Source: Legionella_C dresdenensis (GTDB taxonomy: Bacteria > Pseudomonadota > Gammaproteobacteria > Legionellales > Legionellaceae). Taken from it: a DNA stretch of 64,000 nucleotides. Below the pieces are notes generated by a model that was given only the letters and a program-made list of their open reading frames with translations, did not search any database and was not told the origin of the DNA. The position numbers and the translations under genes were made by a program. Where the stretch lies: assembly GCF_042649825.1 (NCBI RefSeq), contig NZ_JBHSAB010000014.1, positions 109,612-173,611 on the forward strand, in the 5' to 3' direction. Positions 8,231 to 17,462 of this stretch are shown one piece after another; the stretch's first letter is position 1; every line of letters begins with the position of its first letter.

Positions 8231-9652
8231 TTAAATCAGATCAATTTCAAACTTTTTTATGGTGAGTCTCCGCTCACTCAGCCAGGAAAAAATAAAGGGT
8301 GGGGAGCACATCAACAGCAGGCCAATAATCAACGTCAGTTCATAACGGGCAACATTGCCGACATTAATGCCGTCCGGAGGCATGAAACTGACCGTCAGGG
8401 TAATCAGGGTTCCGATAATGCCTATGCCGCCGACGAAAAGCATACCGGCAAGTCCGCCTGGTATTTTAAATGCGCGGCTATGTTCGGGCGCACTGATTCG
8501 CAACTTGATAGCCGCAAGAAACATAATTAAATACATCAGCATATAAAGCTGGGCAGCCAAGGCAGTAAGCAGCCAGTAAGAGCCGTTAACGCTTGGCATG
8601 AACAAAAATAAGGTTGACAGGACAGTCACGATTACCGCCTGAGTTAACAACATTACTACCGGTGCGCCATGCTGATTGGTAATCTGGAACAAGGGCGGCA
8701 GATTTCCTTCCTCGGCGGCAACCAATAATCCTTTGGTCGGGGCGATAATCCAGTTACTGACGCTCCCCAGGCCGCCCATTACCAGCATGATGGCAACAAT
8801 GGGCATCATCCAGGATAAATGATAGCGGGCAAAGAAGGCATCAAATGCCTGCATAATTCCAGCAACCAGGTTAATGTCATGCTGCGGCAGAACAACGGCT
8901 ATCGCCAGTGATCCCAGAATAAGCGTTACCAGAATAATAACAACCGAGTTAATCAATGCACGCGGGAAAGCCCGTTGCGGATTGGGTACATCATTGGCAT
9001 GAACCGTAGCAATTTCAATACCGCAAAAAGACATCATAATCGCAGTCAGCGATACCCACAGTGATTTATCCTGCCAGTGCGGCATAATACTTGCGGTATC
9101 AAAACTGATTTGAATCGGGTTGCCGCCCGCGACCCAGGCCGCTCCCAGCCCGATAATCAGCGACATCGGCAGCAGCAGGCCGGATAATGCACAGATATTA
9201 CTGAACATGGCAGAGGACTTCATTCCCCGCATATTCAAAAAAGTAGCGCTCCAGAATGAACTGACAATAACCAGCCAGAGGAATATCGGATTATCAGCCA
9301 TGGCCGGGTTAATTAAATAACCAATCGTGCCAGCAACAAAGGATAGTAGCGTTGGATACCAGATGACATTTTCAATCCACTGCAACCAAATGGCAAGAAA
9401 TCCCATTTTCTTGCCAAATGCTTCTTTAACCCAGACATAGATTCCACCCTGTTTGGGCCATCCCGAGGCAAGTTCAGCGGAAACCAGCGCAGTAGGAATT
9501 AAAAAGAACAATGCGCCTAAACAAAAGAAGGAAATCAACTGGCTGCCAAACAATGCGGTTGCAGGTAAATTGCGAATGCTATCAACAGATCCCACTGTTA
9601 TCATCGTCAGGCTGAAAATAGTCAGTGCTTGCTTGTTGCTGCTGCTTGTCAT
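8231..9652 (-). CDS. APC-family amino-acid permease (glutamate:GABA antiporter-like)
   Basis: Inner-membrane amino-acid transporter of 473 residues with about 12 hydrophobic segments. The first helix carries ITVGSVDSIRNLPATALFG, matching the unwound TM1 substrate site of the APC superfamily. ELASGWPKQGGIYVWVKEAFG and the later SFCGIEIATVHANDVPNPQRA fit the glutamate:GABA antiporter branch (GadC, YjeM). The substrate cannot be assigned from this. The start at 9652 (MTSSSNKQ) has AAGGAA six bases upstream; a longer frame to 9706 adds 18 unlikely residues. It heads a minus-strand unit with the two small genes that follow. Confidence 0.9.
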   Translation of the reverse strand: MTSSSNKQALTIFSLTMITVGSVDSIRNLPATALFGSQLISFFCLGALFFLIPTALVSAELASGWPKQGGIYVWVKEAFGKKMGFLAIWLQWIENVIWYPTLLSFVAGTIGYLINPAMADNPIFLWLVIVSSFWSATFLNMRGMKSSAMFSNICALSGLLLPMSLIIGLGAAWVAGGNPIQISFDTASIMPHWQDKSLWVSLTAIMMSFCGIEIATVHANDVPNPQRAFPRALINSVVIILVTLILGSLAIAVVLPQHDINLVAGIMQAFDAFFARYHLSWMMPIVAIMLVMGGLGSVSNWIIAPTKGLLVAAEEGNLPPLFQITNQHGAPVVMLLTQAVIVTVLSTLFLFMPSVNGSYWLLTALAAQLYMLMYLIMFLAAIKLRISAPEHSRAFKIPGGLAGMLFVGGIGIIGTLITLTVSFMPPDGINVGNVARYELTLIIGLLLMCSPPFIFSWLSERRLTIKKFEIDLI

Positions 9653-9980
9653 TGATCTTCCTTCGCTCCACTCAACGCTGTTAAAAAATACTTTGAAAAA
9701 AAGCATTATATCTGTTTTATCTTAAGATAAACTTAATGTTTTCTATGCCTGTATAGATTAGCCTTGTACAGGACATTTTTTTGTAATACGTGTAGGTTGG
9801 GCTGTAAAGCCCAACAATCCCTTTACCCAAGTCCATTTCTACAAAACCATCCACTTTACGCCACTGTGTGGATTTTGTAAATGCACAAATCAAAATAGCC
9901 CGCACCAGGCCGGTTAACTAATTGACAATTATAGTGTTCTCTCAGCACAATAGTCTGTCATCTCTTAACCCCAAATAACT
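9653..9980. other. Intergenic region with one TTGGGCT hairpin
   Basis: This 328-bp stretch between the divergently transcribed antiporter and KefB-type genes must hold both promoters. The only structure I can support is the GTTGGGCT..AGCCCAAC hairpin at 9796-9815. A minus-strand frame at 9717-9905 has no ribosome site and runs through the hairpin, so I do not call it a gene. Confidence 0.6.
9796..9815. repeat. GTTGGGCT..AGCCCAAC palindrome
   Basis: A perfect 8-bp stem with a four-base GTAA loop, preceded by GTAG at 9793-9796. The same hairpin, with loop changes, recurs at 11835-11854 and 22409-22428 and in decayed form at 17423-17441. It is a dispersed palindromic unit. Confidence 0.78.
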
Positions 9981-11798
9981 ATGAATAGTAATCCGCTTAG
10001 CCATGTCTTTATTTTTCTTGCCTCGGCCTCGCTTATTATTCCGCTGGCAAGCCGATTCAAGCTGGGCTCAGTATTGGGTTATTTGATCATTGGGGTTTTA
10101 ATTGGACCATTTGGCTTCAAGCTGATTGGCAATGCATCGCAAATCATGCATTTTGCCGAGTTTGGGGTCATCATGATGTTGTTTTTGATTGGCCTTGAGC
10201 TTGAGCCAGCCATGTTGTGGCGCCTGCGTAAAGCGATTATTGGGCTAGGCGGTGCCCAGGTCATTCTAACCACTGCCGCGCTGACTTTTCTGGGGATGTA
10301 TCTGGGTTATCACTGGCATGTCAGTCTTGCGGTCAGTATGGCGCTGTCCCTGTCATCCACCGCACTGGTATTACAGATGCTACAGGAGAAAAACCTGCTC
10401 AAAACAGCCGAAGGGGAAACTTCTTTTTCCGTACTATTGTTTCAGGATATTGCGGTAATCTTCATTCTGGTTATTCTGCCGCTGCTTGCCAATCCGGCTG
10501 AAGCGGAAAAATTGGCTGCCAATGCGGTAACGCAACCGGAATGGTTGCGGGCCTTGCTAATCATTGTGCTGATTGGCAGCGTGATTATCGCCGGTCACTT
10601 TCTTTCCCGGCATTTATTTTTGATGGTTGCCAAAACCAATTTACGCGAAGTATTTACTGCAACCTCACTGGCGTTAATTGTCGGTACTACCTTACTCATG
10701 CAATCTGTTGGCGTATCGCCAGCGTTAGGTGCGTTCGTTGCGGGTGTTGTTCTGGCCAACTCGGAATATAAACGGACGCTTGAAACGGATATCGAACCCT
10801 TTAAAGGTTTGCTGCTGGGCCTGTTTTTCATCTCGGTCGGGATGAGTATTAATTTCACGCTGCTCATGGCGAAGCCTTGGAGCATCCTGGAAACAGTCGC
10901 AGCAATTATTACCATTAAAGCGCTGATATTGATTATTCTGGGCCGGATTTTCGGCCTGACGGCTATCCAGACTATCGGTTTTGCCTTTGCTCTGTCACAG
11001 GTGGGCGAATTTGCATTTGTGCTTTTTCAGTTTGCCAATTCAATACATGTCATATCGGCTGCCGTAACCAATTTTTTCACGCTGGCAGTTGCCTTGTCGA
11101 TGGCTACTACTCCGTTTTTAATGCTTATCTATTACCGCATTATCGTGCCGCAATATATGAGCATATTGCCAAAACAGGAATTTGATACCATTAGTGCCCA
11201 ATATAGCGTCATCCTGGCTGGCTATGGCCGCTTTGGCCAGGTCATAGGACGGTTTCTGACTGCGCAAGGAATAAAGCTGACTATCCTGGAAAAAGATCCT
11301 GAACAAATAGAGTTGCTGCGTAAATTTGGCTTTAAAGGTTATTTTGGAGATGCTTCAAGGCTGGATTTGTTAAAAAATGCCGGTGCTGATAAAGCCCATT
11401 TATTGCTTATCGCGATTGATGACGCGGATACAACGCTCGATATCGTGAAAACATCAAAAATGTATTTTCCGCAGCTCAAGCTGTTTGCCCGTGCCCGCAA
11501 CCGCCGCCATGCGTATGAACTGCATAAAGCCGGCGCGGATTATTTCAAACGGGAAACATTTGATTCGGCATTGACAATGGCGCGGGATATTATGATTCAT
11601 CTGGGACACAGTGAAGAGAGTATGCGCCGTAAGGCCAAAACATTTGCCCAGTTTGACGAAATGACCTTGAAGCAATCGTTTGAATTTTTTGACCATGAAC
11701 CTGAAATGATTAGTTTCTCAAGACAGGTTAGTGGCGAGCTTGAGCGGATTTTACAGAGTGATCAGCAGGCGGAAAAGCCAAAGAAAAAGCGGAGTTAA
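9981..11798 (+). CDS. Monovalent cation:proton antiporter-2 (KefB/KefC type) with RCK domain
   Basis: Potassium-efflux or cation:proton antiporter of the CPA2 family, 605 residues, in the inner membrane. Residues 1-385 form about 12-13 membrane segments, with the family stretches LGYLIIGVLIGPFG (near 33), LFLIGLELEP (near 68), LFQDIAV (near 154) and LGAFVAGVVLANSEY (near 250). Residues about 405-530 are an RCK/TrkA-N domain with the dinucleotide loop LAGYGRFGQVIGRFL. The tail is Lys-rich. The length and order match KefB/KefC, which protect against electrophiles under glutathione control, but no KefF/KefG partner lies nearby. No clear ribosome site precedes the ATG. Confidence 0.92.
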   Translation: MNSNPLSHVFIFLASASLIIPLASRFKLGSVLGYLIIGVLIGPFGFKLIGNASQIMHFAEFGVIMMLFLIGLELEPAMLWRLRKAIIGLGGAQVILTTAALTFLGMYLGYHWHVSLAVSMALSLSSTALVLQMLQEKNLLKTAEGETSFSVLLFQDIAVIFILVILPLLANPAEAEKLAANAVTQPEWLRALLIIVLIGSVIIAGHFLSRHLFLMVAKTNLREVFTATSLALIVGTTLLMQSVGVSPALGAFVAGVVLANSEYKRTLETDIEPFKGLLLGLFFISVGMSINFTLLMAKPWSILETVAAIITIKALILIILGRIFGLTAIQTIGFAFALSQVGEFAFVLFQFANSIHVISAAVTNFFTLAVALSMATTPFLMLIYYRIIVPQYMSILPKQEFDTISAQYSVILAGYGRFGQVIGRFLTAQGIKLTILEKDPEQIELLRKFGFKGYFGDASRLDLLKNAGADKAHLLLIAIDDADTTLDIVKTSKMYFPQLKLFARARNRRHAYELHKAGADYFKRETFDSALTMARDIMIHLGHSEESMRRKAKTFAQFDEMTLKQSFEFFDHEPEMISFSRQVSGELERILQSDQQAEKPKKKRS

Positions 11799-11834
11799 GC
11801 CGTTTTTCCGGATTGCATCGTTTAAACAGCATAG

Positions 11835-11854
11835 GTTGGGCTGCAAAGCCCAAC
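11835..11854. repeat. GTTGGGCT..AGCCCAAC palindrome between convergent genes
   Basis: An 8-bp stem with a GCAA loop, located between the stops of the KefB-type gene (11798) and ppa (11877). It is a copy of the dispersed hairpin at 9796 and 22409. In this position it could serve as a two-way terminator or RNA 3'-end barrier. Confidence 0.78.
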
Positions 11855-11876
11855 ACTCAATTTCTCAACAGCAGGT

Positions 11877-12407
11877 CTACTTTTCTTCAAAACGGCTGAC
11901 GCTGGCAAGAATCTCTTGCTTGGCGGCTTCCGGGCCTTCCCAGCCTTCAACTTTAACCCATTTACCTTCTTCAAGATCTTTGTAGTGCTTGAAAAAGTGC
12001 TCCAGTGACAGTAACAAATGTGCTGGCAGATCAGCGTATGTTTCAACGTTCTGATACATTTTCGTCAATTTGCTGGTTGGAACAGCGAGTAATTTGGCAT
12101 CAACACCCGCTTCATCAGTCATTTTCAGCATCCCGACAACCCGGCATGGAATAGCAGAACCGCTGATTAACGGCACGGGTGTGACAACCAATACATCAAC
12201 CGGATCGCCATCTTCCGACAAAGTATTCGGGATATAGCCATAATTAGTTGGATAAAACATGGCTGTCGTCATGAAACGATCAACAAATAAAGCGCCGGTT
12301 TCCTTGTCGACTTCATACTTAACCGGTTCCCCGTGCATAGGGATTTCAATAATGACATTAATTTCATCCGGCACTTTACGGCCAGCGTTAATAAGTGTTA
12401 AGCCCAT
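11877..12407 (-). CDS. ppa: Inorganic pyrophosphatase (family I)
   Basis: Soluble Mg-dependent pyrophosphatase that hydrolyses PPi and pulls biosynthetic reactions forward. It is 176 residues, the usual size of the bacterial hexameric enzyme. The PROSITE aspartate signature reads DGDPVDVLV, and FYPTNYGYIPNTL, CRVVGMLKMTDE and the C-terminal LEEGKWVKVEGW are all typical. The start is taken as the ATG at 12407 (MGLTLINAG); a TTG five codons upstream is possible but gives a poor N-terminus. It is a single gene, convergent with the antiporter gene. Confidence 0.97.
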   Translation of the reverse strand: MGLTLINAGRKVPDEINVIIEIPMHGEPVKYEVDKETGALFVDRFMTTAMFYPTNYGYIPNTLSEDGDPVDVLVVTPVPLISGSAIPCRVVGMLKMTDEAGVDAKLLAVPTSKLTKMYQNVETYADLPAHLLLSLEHFFKHYKDLEEGKWVKVEGWEGPEAAKQEILASVSRFEEK

Positions 12408-12623
12408 TTTTATTACCCACAATTAAAAGACCGCTTATTATACTCAATAAAATTAAAAGACAAAATTAAATCGATTCCTAAGAAAGGACTACTTGAATTA
12501 TTAAAATTACCGGCTAGTCAAATTAAGTTCTTACTGTTCAAATTATGTAAAATATGTTAGTATAAAAACTTTATATAACGTTTTCCAAATATTAACTCAG
12601 GAAGTTAAGGAACTTTTAATCCC

Positions 12624-15600
12624 ATGTTTCACATAACTCGTATCACACCATTACTTATTGAAGAATTACTCAATCGAATACCTCTCAATGAAACCAAATT
12701 GAGCTTCAGAAAAAATAATTTGGTTTATTATTCCCCATTGCTTATACAAAGTATATTAAAACAAATACCTGAGCATATACAGCACCTCGATATGAGCTTA
12801 AATGAAATGCAAGCCTTAAGAGGAAACATAGCGGGCTTCTGGTCCAGTATAAAAGAAAACATTCTGAGCCTGAATCTCGAAGGAAATCAATTTGGACTGG
12901 AAAAGCAGCCTGACCGGATTATCACGCTGCTGCAAGCGTTACACAAAAAATTGCGCGCTCTTGATCTTGGATATAACCTGTTTAGCAGGCATCCTGCTGA
13001 TTTTTTAATAAGGATTCTCAGAGAGCTGCCGCCTTTGCTTGATATATTAGTTCTGGATGGGAATGAGCTCCATAAGGTAGAAAATTTAGCGCTGGTATTG
13101 AAGGCAGTTCCAACTTCTGTCAACCATTTAAGCCTCCAAAAAAACGGATTTATGGTTCAGGAACCCCAAGCAGAACGCGAAACAAAACTTAATCAATTTC
13201 TTAGTGATCTCAAGTCGCTCCCGCCCAATATTATCCAGCTTAATCTTAGTGATAATGGTTTTACTTCGAAAGATATGCTTAAAATTCGCGCTGCTTTACC
13301 CAAAACAGTAAGGCACGTGTTTTTTGAACAGGGCAGCCTTGAGGCGAATGTAAAATATACTTACCTTAATTTAAGAAACAATAATTTAGCTCAAGAGAGT
13401 CAGGCAAGCCTGAAAAGTTTATTAGCTATTTTTTCGTCTGACGTTGAAAACCTCTCTCTTGCAGACAACCAGCTTGGTAAAATGACGAAAGAATGTGCCA
13501 AAACACTTTTTGAATATCCTTTTAACAGATTGAAAACCTTGGAATTACAAAATAATGGCCTGATTGAACAACAACATCTGGCTCCATATCTGGTCAATAT
13601 TTGTAAAAATTTGCAATCACTTGATTTGTCAGGTAATCAATTAGGGGAACACGGCTTCCTTTTTACTGGCATTATAGCCAGACTGCAGCGCCTAACCCAT
13701 TTAAACTTATCGAATAATGGGCTTGGCTATATAAGGGATAGTAATGAATTGAAATATGGTCTGCCTTTTAGCTTGCCTCATAACTTGATATTCCTTGATT
13801 TAAGCAGAAATAACCTGGATAGAGTACCTGATTTGGATCTTATTTTTGCTGAAATCACAGCGCCTTTAATTGAGTTAAATCTCGCTGGCAACCATCTTGC
13901 CAGGCAAACAAATGAAATTTCTGAAACGACCGAAACAGGCAATCCAGACTCTGATATAGTAGATAAACTAATAAAAATAATCAGGGCTATTCCTGGAACT
14001 GTTCAAAAACTCAATCTGAGCTCAAACGGATTGGAAGAACTATCAGTGCAAGATTTAATTAGAATCTTATCCAGTCTGCCCGGCAATATTATTGAGCTCA
14101 ATCTGGGTAAAGAAATCTTTGTAGAAGAAAAACTGCTCATCATTCTTGCTTCCCTGCCGCCCTCCGTCAAAATCGTAGTCTTAGACAAGGCTTATAATCC
14201 TATAGCTGAAATTGCTGATTTTTGCCTGCGGTGTTTAAAAACAAACCTTGAGATTCTTGAATTTAATCTTAAAGGTCTGTCGCTTCATTCTGAGCTTAGA
14301 AAAGCGATAATAACCGGGGACTGGCCTTATGATCAGAGCTTGCAATCGCTGTTAAAAGCGTTGTTGTTAACTGGCAGAGTCGGTAACGATAATTCTGAAT
14401 TCAATACCTTGCCAGCGGACAAAATAGAAGAGCGACATATTGATATGGCAGTAGATTTCCTGCTAAAAGCAGCCGCAAACCCTGCCCTGCGACCCTATGC
14501 CGAGCAAGAATTATGGCGGCTTAAAGGAGCATATAGTTACCATTCAGTAAAGCAACTGAATTTGCCAGCAAAATATCGCCGTGAAAACGCCGAGGCACCG
14601 GTAATTTTTGCACCACATAATCCCGATTCTCCGAGAAAGGATAGATATCTCTCCCTGATCAGTCAAAACCTGAGCCAGGAAAGCGCATCCAAACTACAAA
14701 CCAGGCTGGATGATTTGCCGTCTGAAGTCGAGCAATTATACTTGGGGAATACCAGCCTTGGCGATTTGAGTGATGAATGCGCACAAATTCTTTTTAATCG
14801 CCCATTTAACAAGTTAGAGGGGCTGGAGCTTTGTAATAACGACTTATATAAGCAGCAAAACCTTCCCCATTATCTGCGCACCATTGGCAACACGTTAAAA
14901 TATCTTAATCTGGCAGAAAACCAACTCGGGAGATCGCCCTGTTTTACTGATGTTATTGCGAACCTCAATAAAGACTTATTGCATTTAAATTTATCGGGCA
15001 ACCAACTCGGCGCACTTAAACCCGAGGTGTTGGTAAACAGTCTTGTTCGCCATATGCCGCCTCACCTGGAATATCTTGATTTAAGTGATAATCAGCTTGC
15101 CTTGATACCTTTTGATAAGCTAATTTACCTCATCTCCAGGCTGCCGCGCAGTATTACCCGAATTAATCTCTGTTATAATAATTTCTCGCAAGAAGCGCGA
15201 ATGGCTATCGTTGCATCCCTGCCGCCAGGCATCGACATAATAGCGGATCCCCCGCCTGAGCCGTCTCATGAAGCAGCAAGAGATACAGCGAATTATTGCA
15301 TGGAACGTTTAAAGATCAGTATCAATAATGCAGTAAAACATTGTGATGATTGGAATACAGATTACCGGTCACAGCAAGGCATAGAGTATCGTTTAAAGAT
15401 ATTTTATTCTGTTCTCCCGAAAATATTACCTGATATTTCACTCAACAAAGAGCTAAGACAAGCGATAATATGGCAAGATTTACCCTATGCTCCAAGCTAT
15501 CAATGGTTGTTCAAGGCGCTGGTTCTAACTGGCAAAATCGGTAATAATGGACCTGAATACAAAGCCCGCATGAGCCCCGAAGAAGGAGAGGAGCAGCGCA

Positions 15601-15878
15601 TTCATATGGCAATTGATTACCTGATTAAAGCGGCGGGCAACGCCTATCTTAAAGCGATTACCGATCAGGAATTATGGCAAATTAAAGATGCTTTTGCTGA
15701 TAAATACCCCTCGGTACAGCGCAAGCTGGAAAGATTGCATTTACCAGCAAGGTTTAATAATCAAAAACCGGAAGAGCATCAGACAAGTATGCGTCATTAT
15801 ATTGATGAGCACAGGTTCTTCAGCCAGTATGCAGCTACGGCCGATTGTGCCATGCCTCCGATTCAGCTCGTGCTTTAA
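12624..15878 (+). CDS. Large leucine-rich-repeat protein with internal duplication (putative effector)
   Basis: A 1084-residue protein built of leucine-rich repeats of the L-x-L-x-x-N-x-L type, e.g. LQSLDLSGNQLG (near 335) and LEYLDLSDNQLALIP (near 815). The two halves are related. ECAKTLFEYPFNRLKTLEL (near 290) matches ECAQILFNRPFNKLEGLEL (near 718), and a C-terminal module containing KAIITGDWPYDQSLQSLLKA (near 558) recurs near 943 as QAIIWQDLPYAPSYQWLFKA. No signal peptide or membrane segment is seen. Such proteins in Legionellales are often type IV-secreted effectors, but that is inference here. AAGGA lies 13 bases before the ATG, which is far. The stop codon overlaps that of the next, convergent gene. 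Confidence 0.85.
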   Translation: MFHITRITPLLIEELLNRIPLNETKLSFRKNNLVYYSPLLIQSILKQIPEHIQHLDMSLNEMQALRGNIAGFWSSIKENILSLNLEGNQFGLEKQPDRIITLLQALHKKLRALDLGYNLFSRHPADFLIRILRELPPLLDILVLDGNELHKVENLALVLKAVPTSVNHLSLQKNGFMVQEPQAERETKLNQFLSDLKSLPPNIIQLNLSDNGFTSKDMLKIRAALPKTVRHVFFEQGSLEANVKYTYLNLRNNNLAQESQASLKSLLAIFSSDVENLSLADNQLGKMTKECAKTLFEYPFNRLKTLELQNNGLIEQQHLAPYLVNICKNLQSLDLSGNQLGEHGFLFTGIIARLQRLTHLNLSNNGLGYIRDSNELKYGLPFSLPHNLIFLDLSRNNLDRVPDLDLIFAEITAPLIELNLAGNHLARQTNEISETTETGNPDSDIVDKLIKIIRAIPGTVQKLNLSSNGLEELSVQDLIRILSSLPGNIIELNLGKEIFVEEKLLIILASLPPSVKIVVLDKAYNPIAEIADFCLRCLKTNLEILEFNLKGLSLHSELRKAIITGDWPYDQSLQSLLKALLLTGRVGNDNSEFNTLPADKIEERHIDMAVDFLLKAAANPALRPYAEQELWRLKGAYSYHSVKQLNLPAKYRRENAEAPVIFAPHNPDSPRKDRYLSLISQNLSQESASKLQTRLDDLPSEVEQLYLGNTSLGDLSDECAQILFNRPFNKLEGLELCNNDLYKQQNLPHYLRTIGNTLKYLNLAENQLGRSPCFTDVIANLNKDLLHLNLSGNQLGALKPEVLVNSLVRHMPPHLEYLDLSDNQLALIPFDKLIYLISRLPRSITRINLCYNNFSQEARMAIVASLPPGIDIIADPPPEPSHEAARDTANYCMERLKISINNAVKHCDDWNTDYRSQQGIEYRLKIFYSVLPKILPDISLNKELRQAIIWQDLPYAPSYQWLFKALVLTGKIGNNGPEYKARMSPEEGEEQRIHMAIDYLIKAAGNAYLKAITDQELWQIKDAFADKYPSVQRKLERLHLPARFNNQKPEEHQTSMRHYIDEHRFFSQYAATADCAMPPIQLVL

Positions 15879-16414
15879 CTCGAACAGCTGCTGCTACTCG
15901 CACACGGACTGTGCGATATACTGGGCGGCGACGAGCTTTTTTTCTGCAAATGGAAGAGTTGTTTAAATTTTTCTGTTCTTGTAGGCTCTAATCCCAGTTT
16001 TTGTAAAAAATCTGTTCTTGATTTGCCATTATTGGTAATAATGTCCAGTTTTTCTCGATTACGCAGGATAGTGTACATCGCCTCAATTTGTTCGGCATCG
16101 CTCTTGTCAGTATTAAAGCAGCAAAGCAGTTTGTTTGCCAGATTATAACGACGAATATTCAGGTGCAATGCAGGATGCAGCTCGGATGAGTGCTTCGCTT
16201 CGGAAGCTGCGGTTATATTCTGATAGAGAGTGCTCCCTGTCTTGGCCTTATCAATGATCTGATTAATATCCAGATAATTCCCATCTTGACTATAATACTG
16301 CTTTTGCACATCCAAAGGCAAATTGTTTGCCTCCAATTCAATCTTTTTGCGGCAACTCATTTCGTATTTCTGAAGAACTTTTACTAATACATCTTTTGAA
16401 AAATTACCTGGCAT
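15875..16414 (-). CDS. Small unknown protein with C-terminal Ser/Cys tail
   Basis: I do not recognise this 179-residue protein. It is mainly helical and charged, with a Cys-Cys pair in KLLCCFNTDKSD, and ends in a low-complexity tail KSSSPPSISHSPCASSSSCSS split by prolines (last residues SSSCSS). The gene at 49595 has the same last six residues but is otherwise unlike it. GAAGAG precedes the ATG. The stop overlaps the stop of the leucine-rich-repeat gene by four bases (TTAA at 15875-15878). It may be an effector whose tail acts as a secretion or lipidation signal; this is conjecture. Confidence 0.68.
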   Translation of the reverse strand: MPGNFSKDVLVKVLQKYEMSCRKKIELEANNLPLDVQKQYYSQDGNYLDINQIIDKAKTGSTLYQNITAASEAKHSSELHPALHLNIRRYNLANKLLCCFNTDKSDAEQIEAMYTILRNREKLDIITNNGKSRTDFLQKLGLEPTRTEKFKQLFHLQKKSSSPPSISHSPCASSSSCSS

Positions 16415-16520
16415 AACTCTTCTCTATAAAAAATTGAAAGGGAAACCACTACAGGATACTTTTTATTCAACACGTTATCAGATTATAATAATGCACCGCA
16501 TCATATCAGCAGGATAATTT

Positions 16521-16862
16521 ATGAACTGCCTGTTTTGCAAGATTATACATAAAGAAATTTCAGCCAATGTGGTCTTCGAGGATTCGGAAATCATTGCGTT
16601 TCGAGATATCAAACCGCAAGCGCCTGCTCATTTGCTGATAATTCCTAAAAAGCATATTGCAACCATTAATGATGCTGATAGCAATGACGAACAATTATTG
16701 GGCCGACTTATCTTGACTGCGAAAAAGCTGGCAAAATCTGAAATGCTGAGCGAGAAAGGTTATCGTCTGGTATTTAACGTAAATCCTGAAGGTGGGCAGG
16801 AGATTTATCATATCCATTTACATCTTCTTGGCGGCCGTCAAATGACATGGCCTCCGGGTTAG
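16521..16862 (+). CDS. hinT: HIT-family nucleotide hydrolase (HinT-like)
   Basis: Histidine-triad protein that hydrolyses purine nucleoside phosphoramidates. It is 113 residues, with the N-terminal CLFCKIIHKEI and the active-site triad HIHLHLLGG near the C-terminus; the normal ending RQMTWPPG is present. AGGA sits six bases before the ATG. It is followed after ten bases by folE on the same strand, so the pair is probably cotranscribed. Confidence 0.96.
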   Translation: MNCLFCKIIHKEISANVVFEDSEIIAFRDIKPQAPAHLLIIPKKHIATINDADSNDEQLLGRLILTAKKLAKSEMLSEKGYRLVFNVNPEGGQEIYHIHLHLLGGRQMTWPPG

Positions 16863-16872
16863 GACTAAATTA

Positions 16873-17412
16873 ATGCACAAACTATATAAACAAATCATAG
16901 AAAAAATTGGTGAAAATCCGGCACGGGAAGGATTACAGGATACCCCCGAGCGAGCCGCGAACGCGATGCGTTATCTGATGAAAGGTTATACCGAAAATCT
17001 GGATGACATCATTAATGGCGCATTGTTCGATTCTGAAATGAAAGAAATGGTCATCGTGAAAGACATCGAAATGTACTCTATGTGCGAACATCATCTGTTA
17101 CCATTTTTAGGAAAATGCCATGTCGGTTATATTCCGAATGGTAAAGTATTGGGTCTTTCAAAAATAGCCCGTATTGTTGACTACTATGCCCGCAGATTAC
17201 AAATCCAGGAACGCCTGACCTCCGAAATAGCCGACTGTATCTCATCGATCACGAATGCCCAGGGCGTTGCTGTCGTCATTGAGGCGAAGCATCTGTGCAT
17301 GATGATGCGTGGCGTTGAAAAACAAAATTCAGCCATGGTCACTTCCGTGACTCTGGGTACAATCCGTGATAATCCCGCGATCAAGGATGAATTTTTAAAG
17401 CTTATCCGGTAA
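16873..17412 (+). CDS. folE: GTP cyclohydrolase I
   Basis: Converts GTP to 7,8-dihydroneopterin triphosphate, the first step of folate (tetrahydrobiopterin-type) pterin synthesis. It is 179 residues, normal for a type I enzyme. The zinc ligands are in YSMCEHHLLPF and in AKHLCMMMRGV, and GLSKIARIVDYYARRLQIQE is the family core. The start is ATG 16873 with AGGA eight bases upstream. It lies downstream of hinT; another folate gene, folP, is at 51604-52482 but is not linked. Confidence 0.97.
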   Translation: MHKLYKQIIEKIGENPAREGLQDTPERAANAMRYLMKGYTENLDDIINGALFDSEMKEMVIVKDIEMYSMCEHHLLPFLGKCHVGYIPNGKVLGLSKIARIVDYYARRLQIQERLTSEIADCISSITNAQGVAVVIEAKHLCMMMRGVEKQNSAMVTSVTLGTIRDNPAIKDEFLKLIR

Positions 17413-17422
17413 CTGCGAGCAG

Positions 17423-17441
17423 GTTGAGCTGTAAAGCCAAC
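17423..17441. repeat. Decayed TTGGGCT-type palindrome after folE
   Basis: GTTGAGCTGTAAAGCCAAC is a degenerate copy of the dispersed hairpin seen at 9796, 11835 and 22409. It lies ten bases after the folE stop, the same 3'-end position as the other copies. Confidence 0.55.
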
Positions 17442-17462
17442 TCCCTCTCTCATTAGAATAAA

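Noticed and set aside
9717..9905. Minus-strand 62-codon frame upstream of the antiporter
   Set aside because: It runs through the TTGGGCT hairpin, has no ribosome site and no family similarity.
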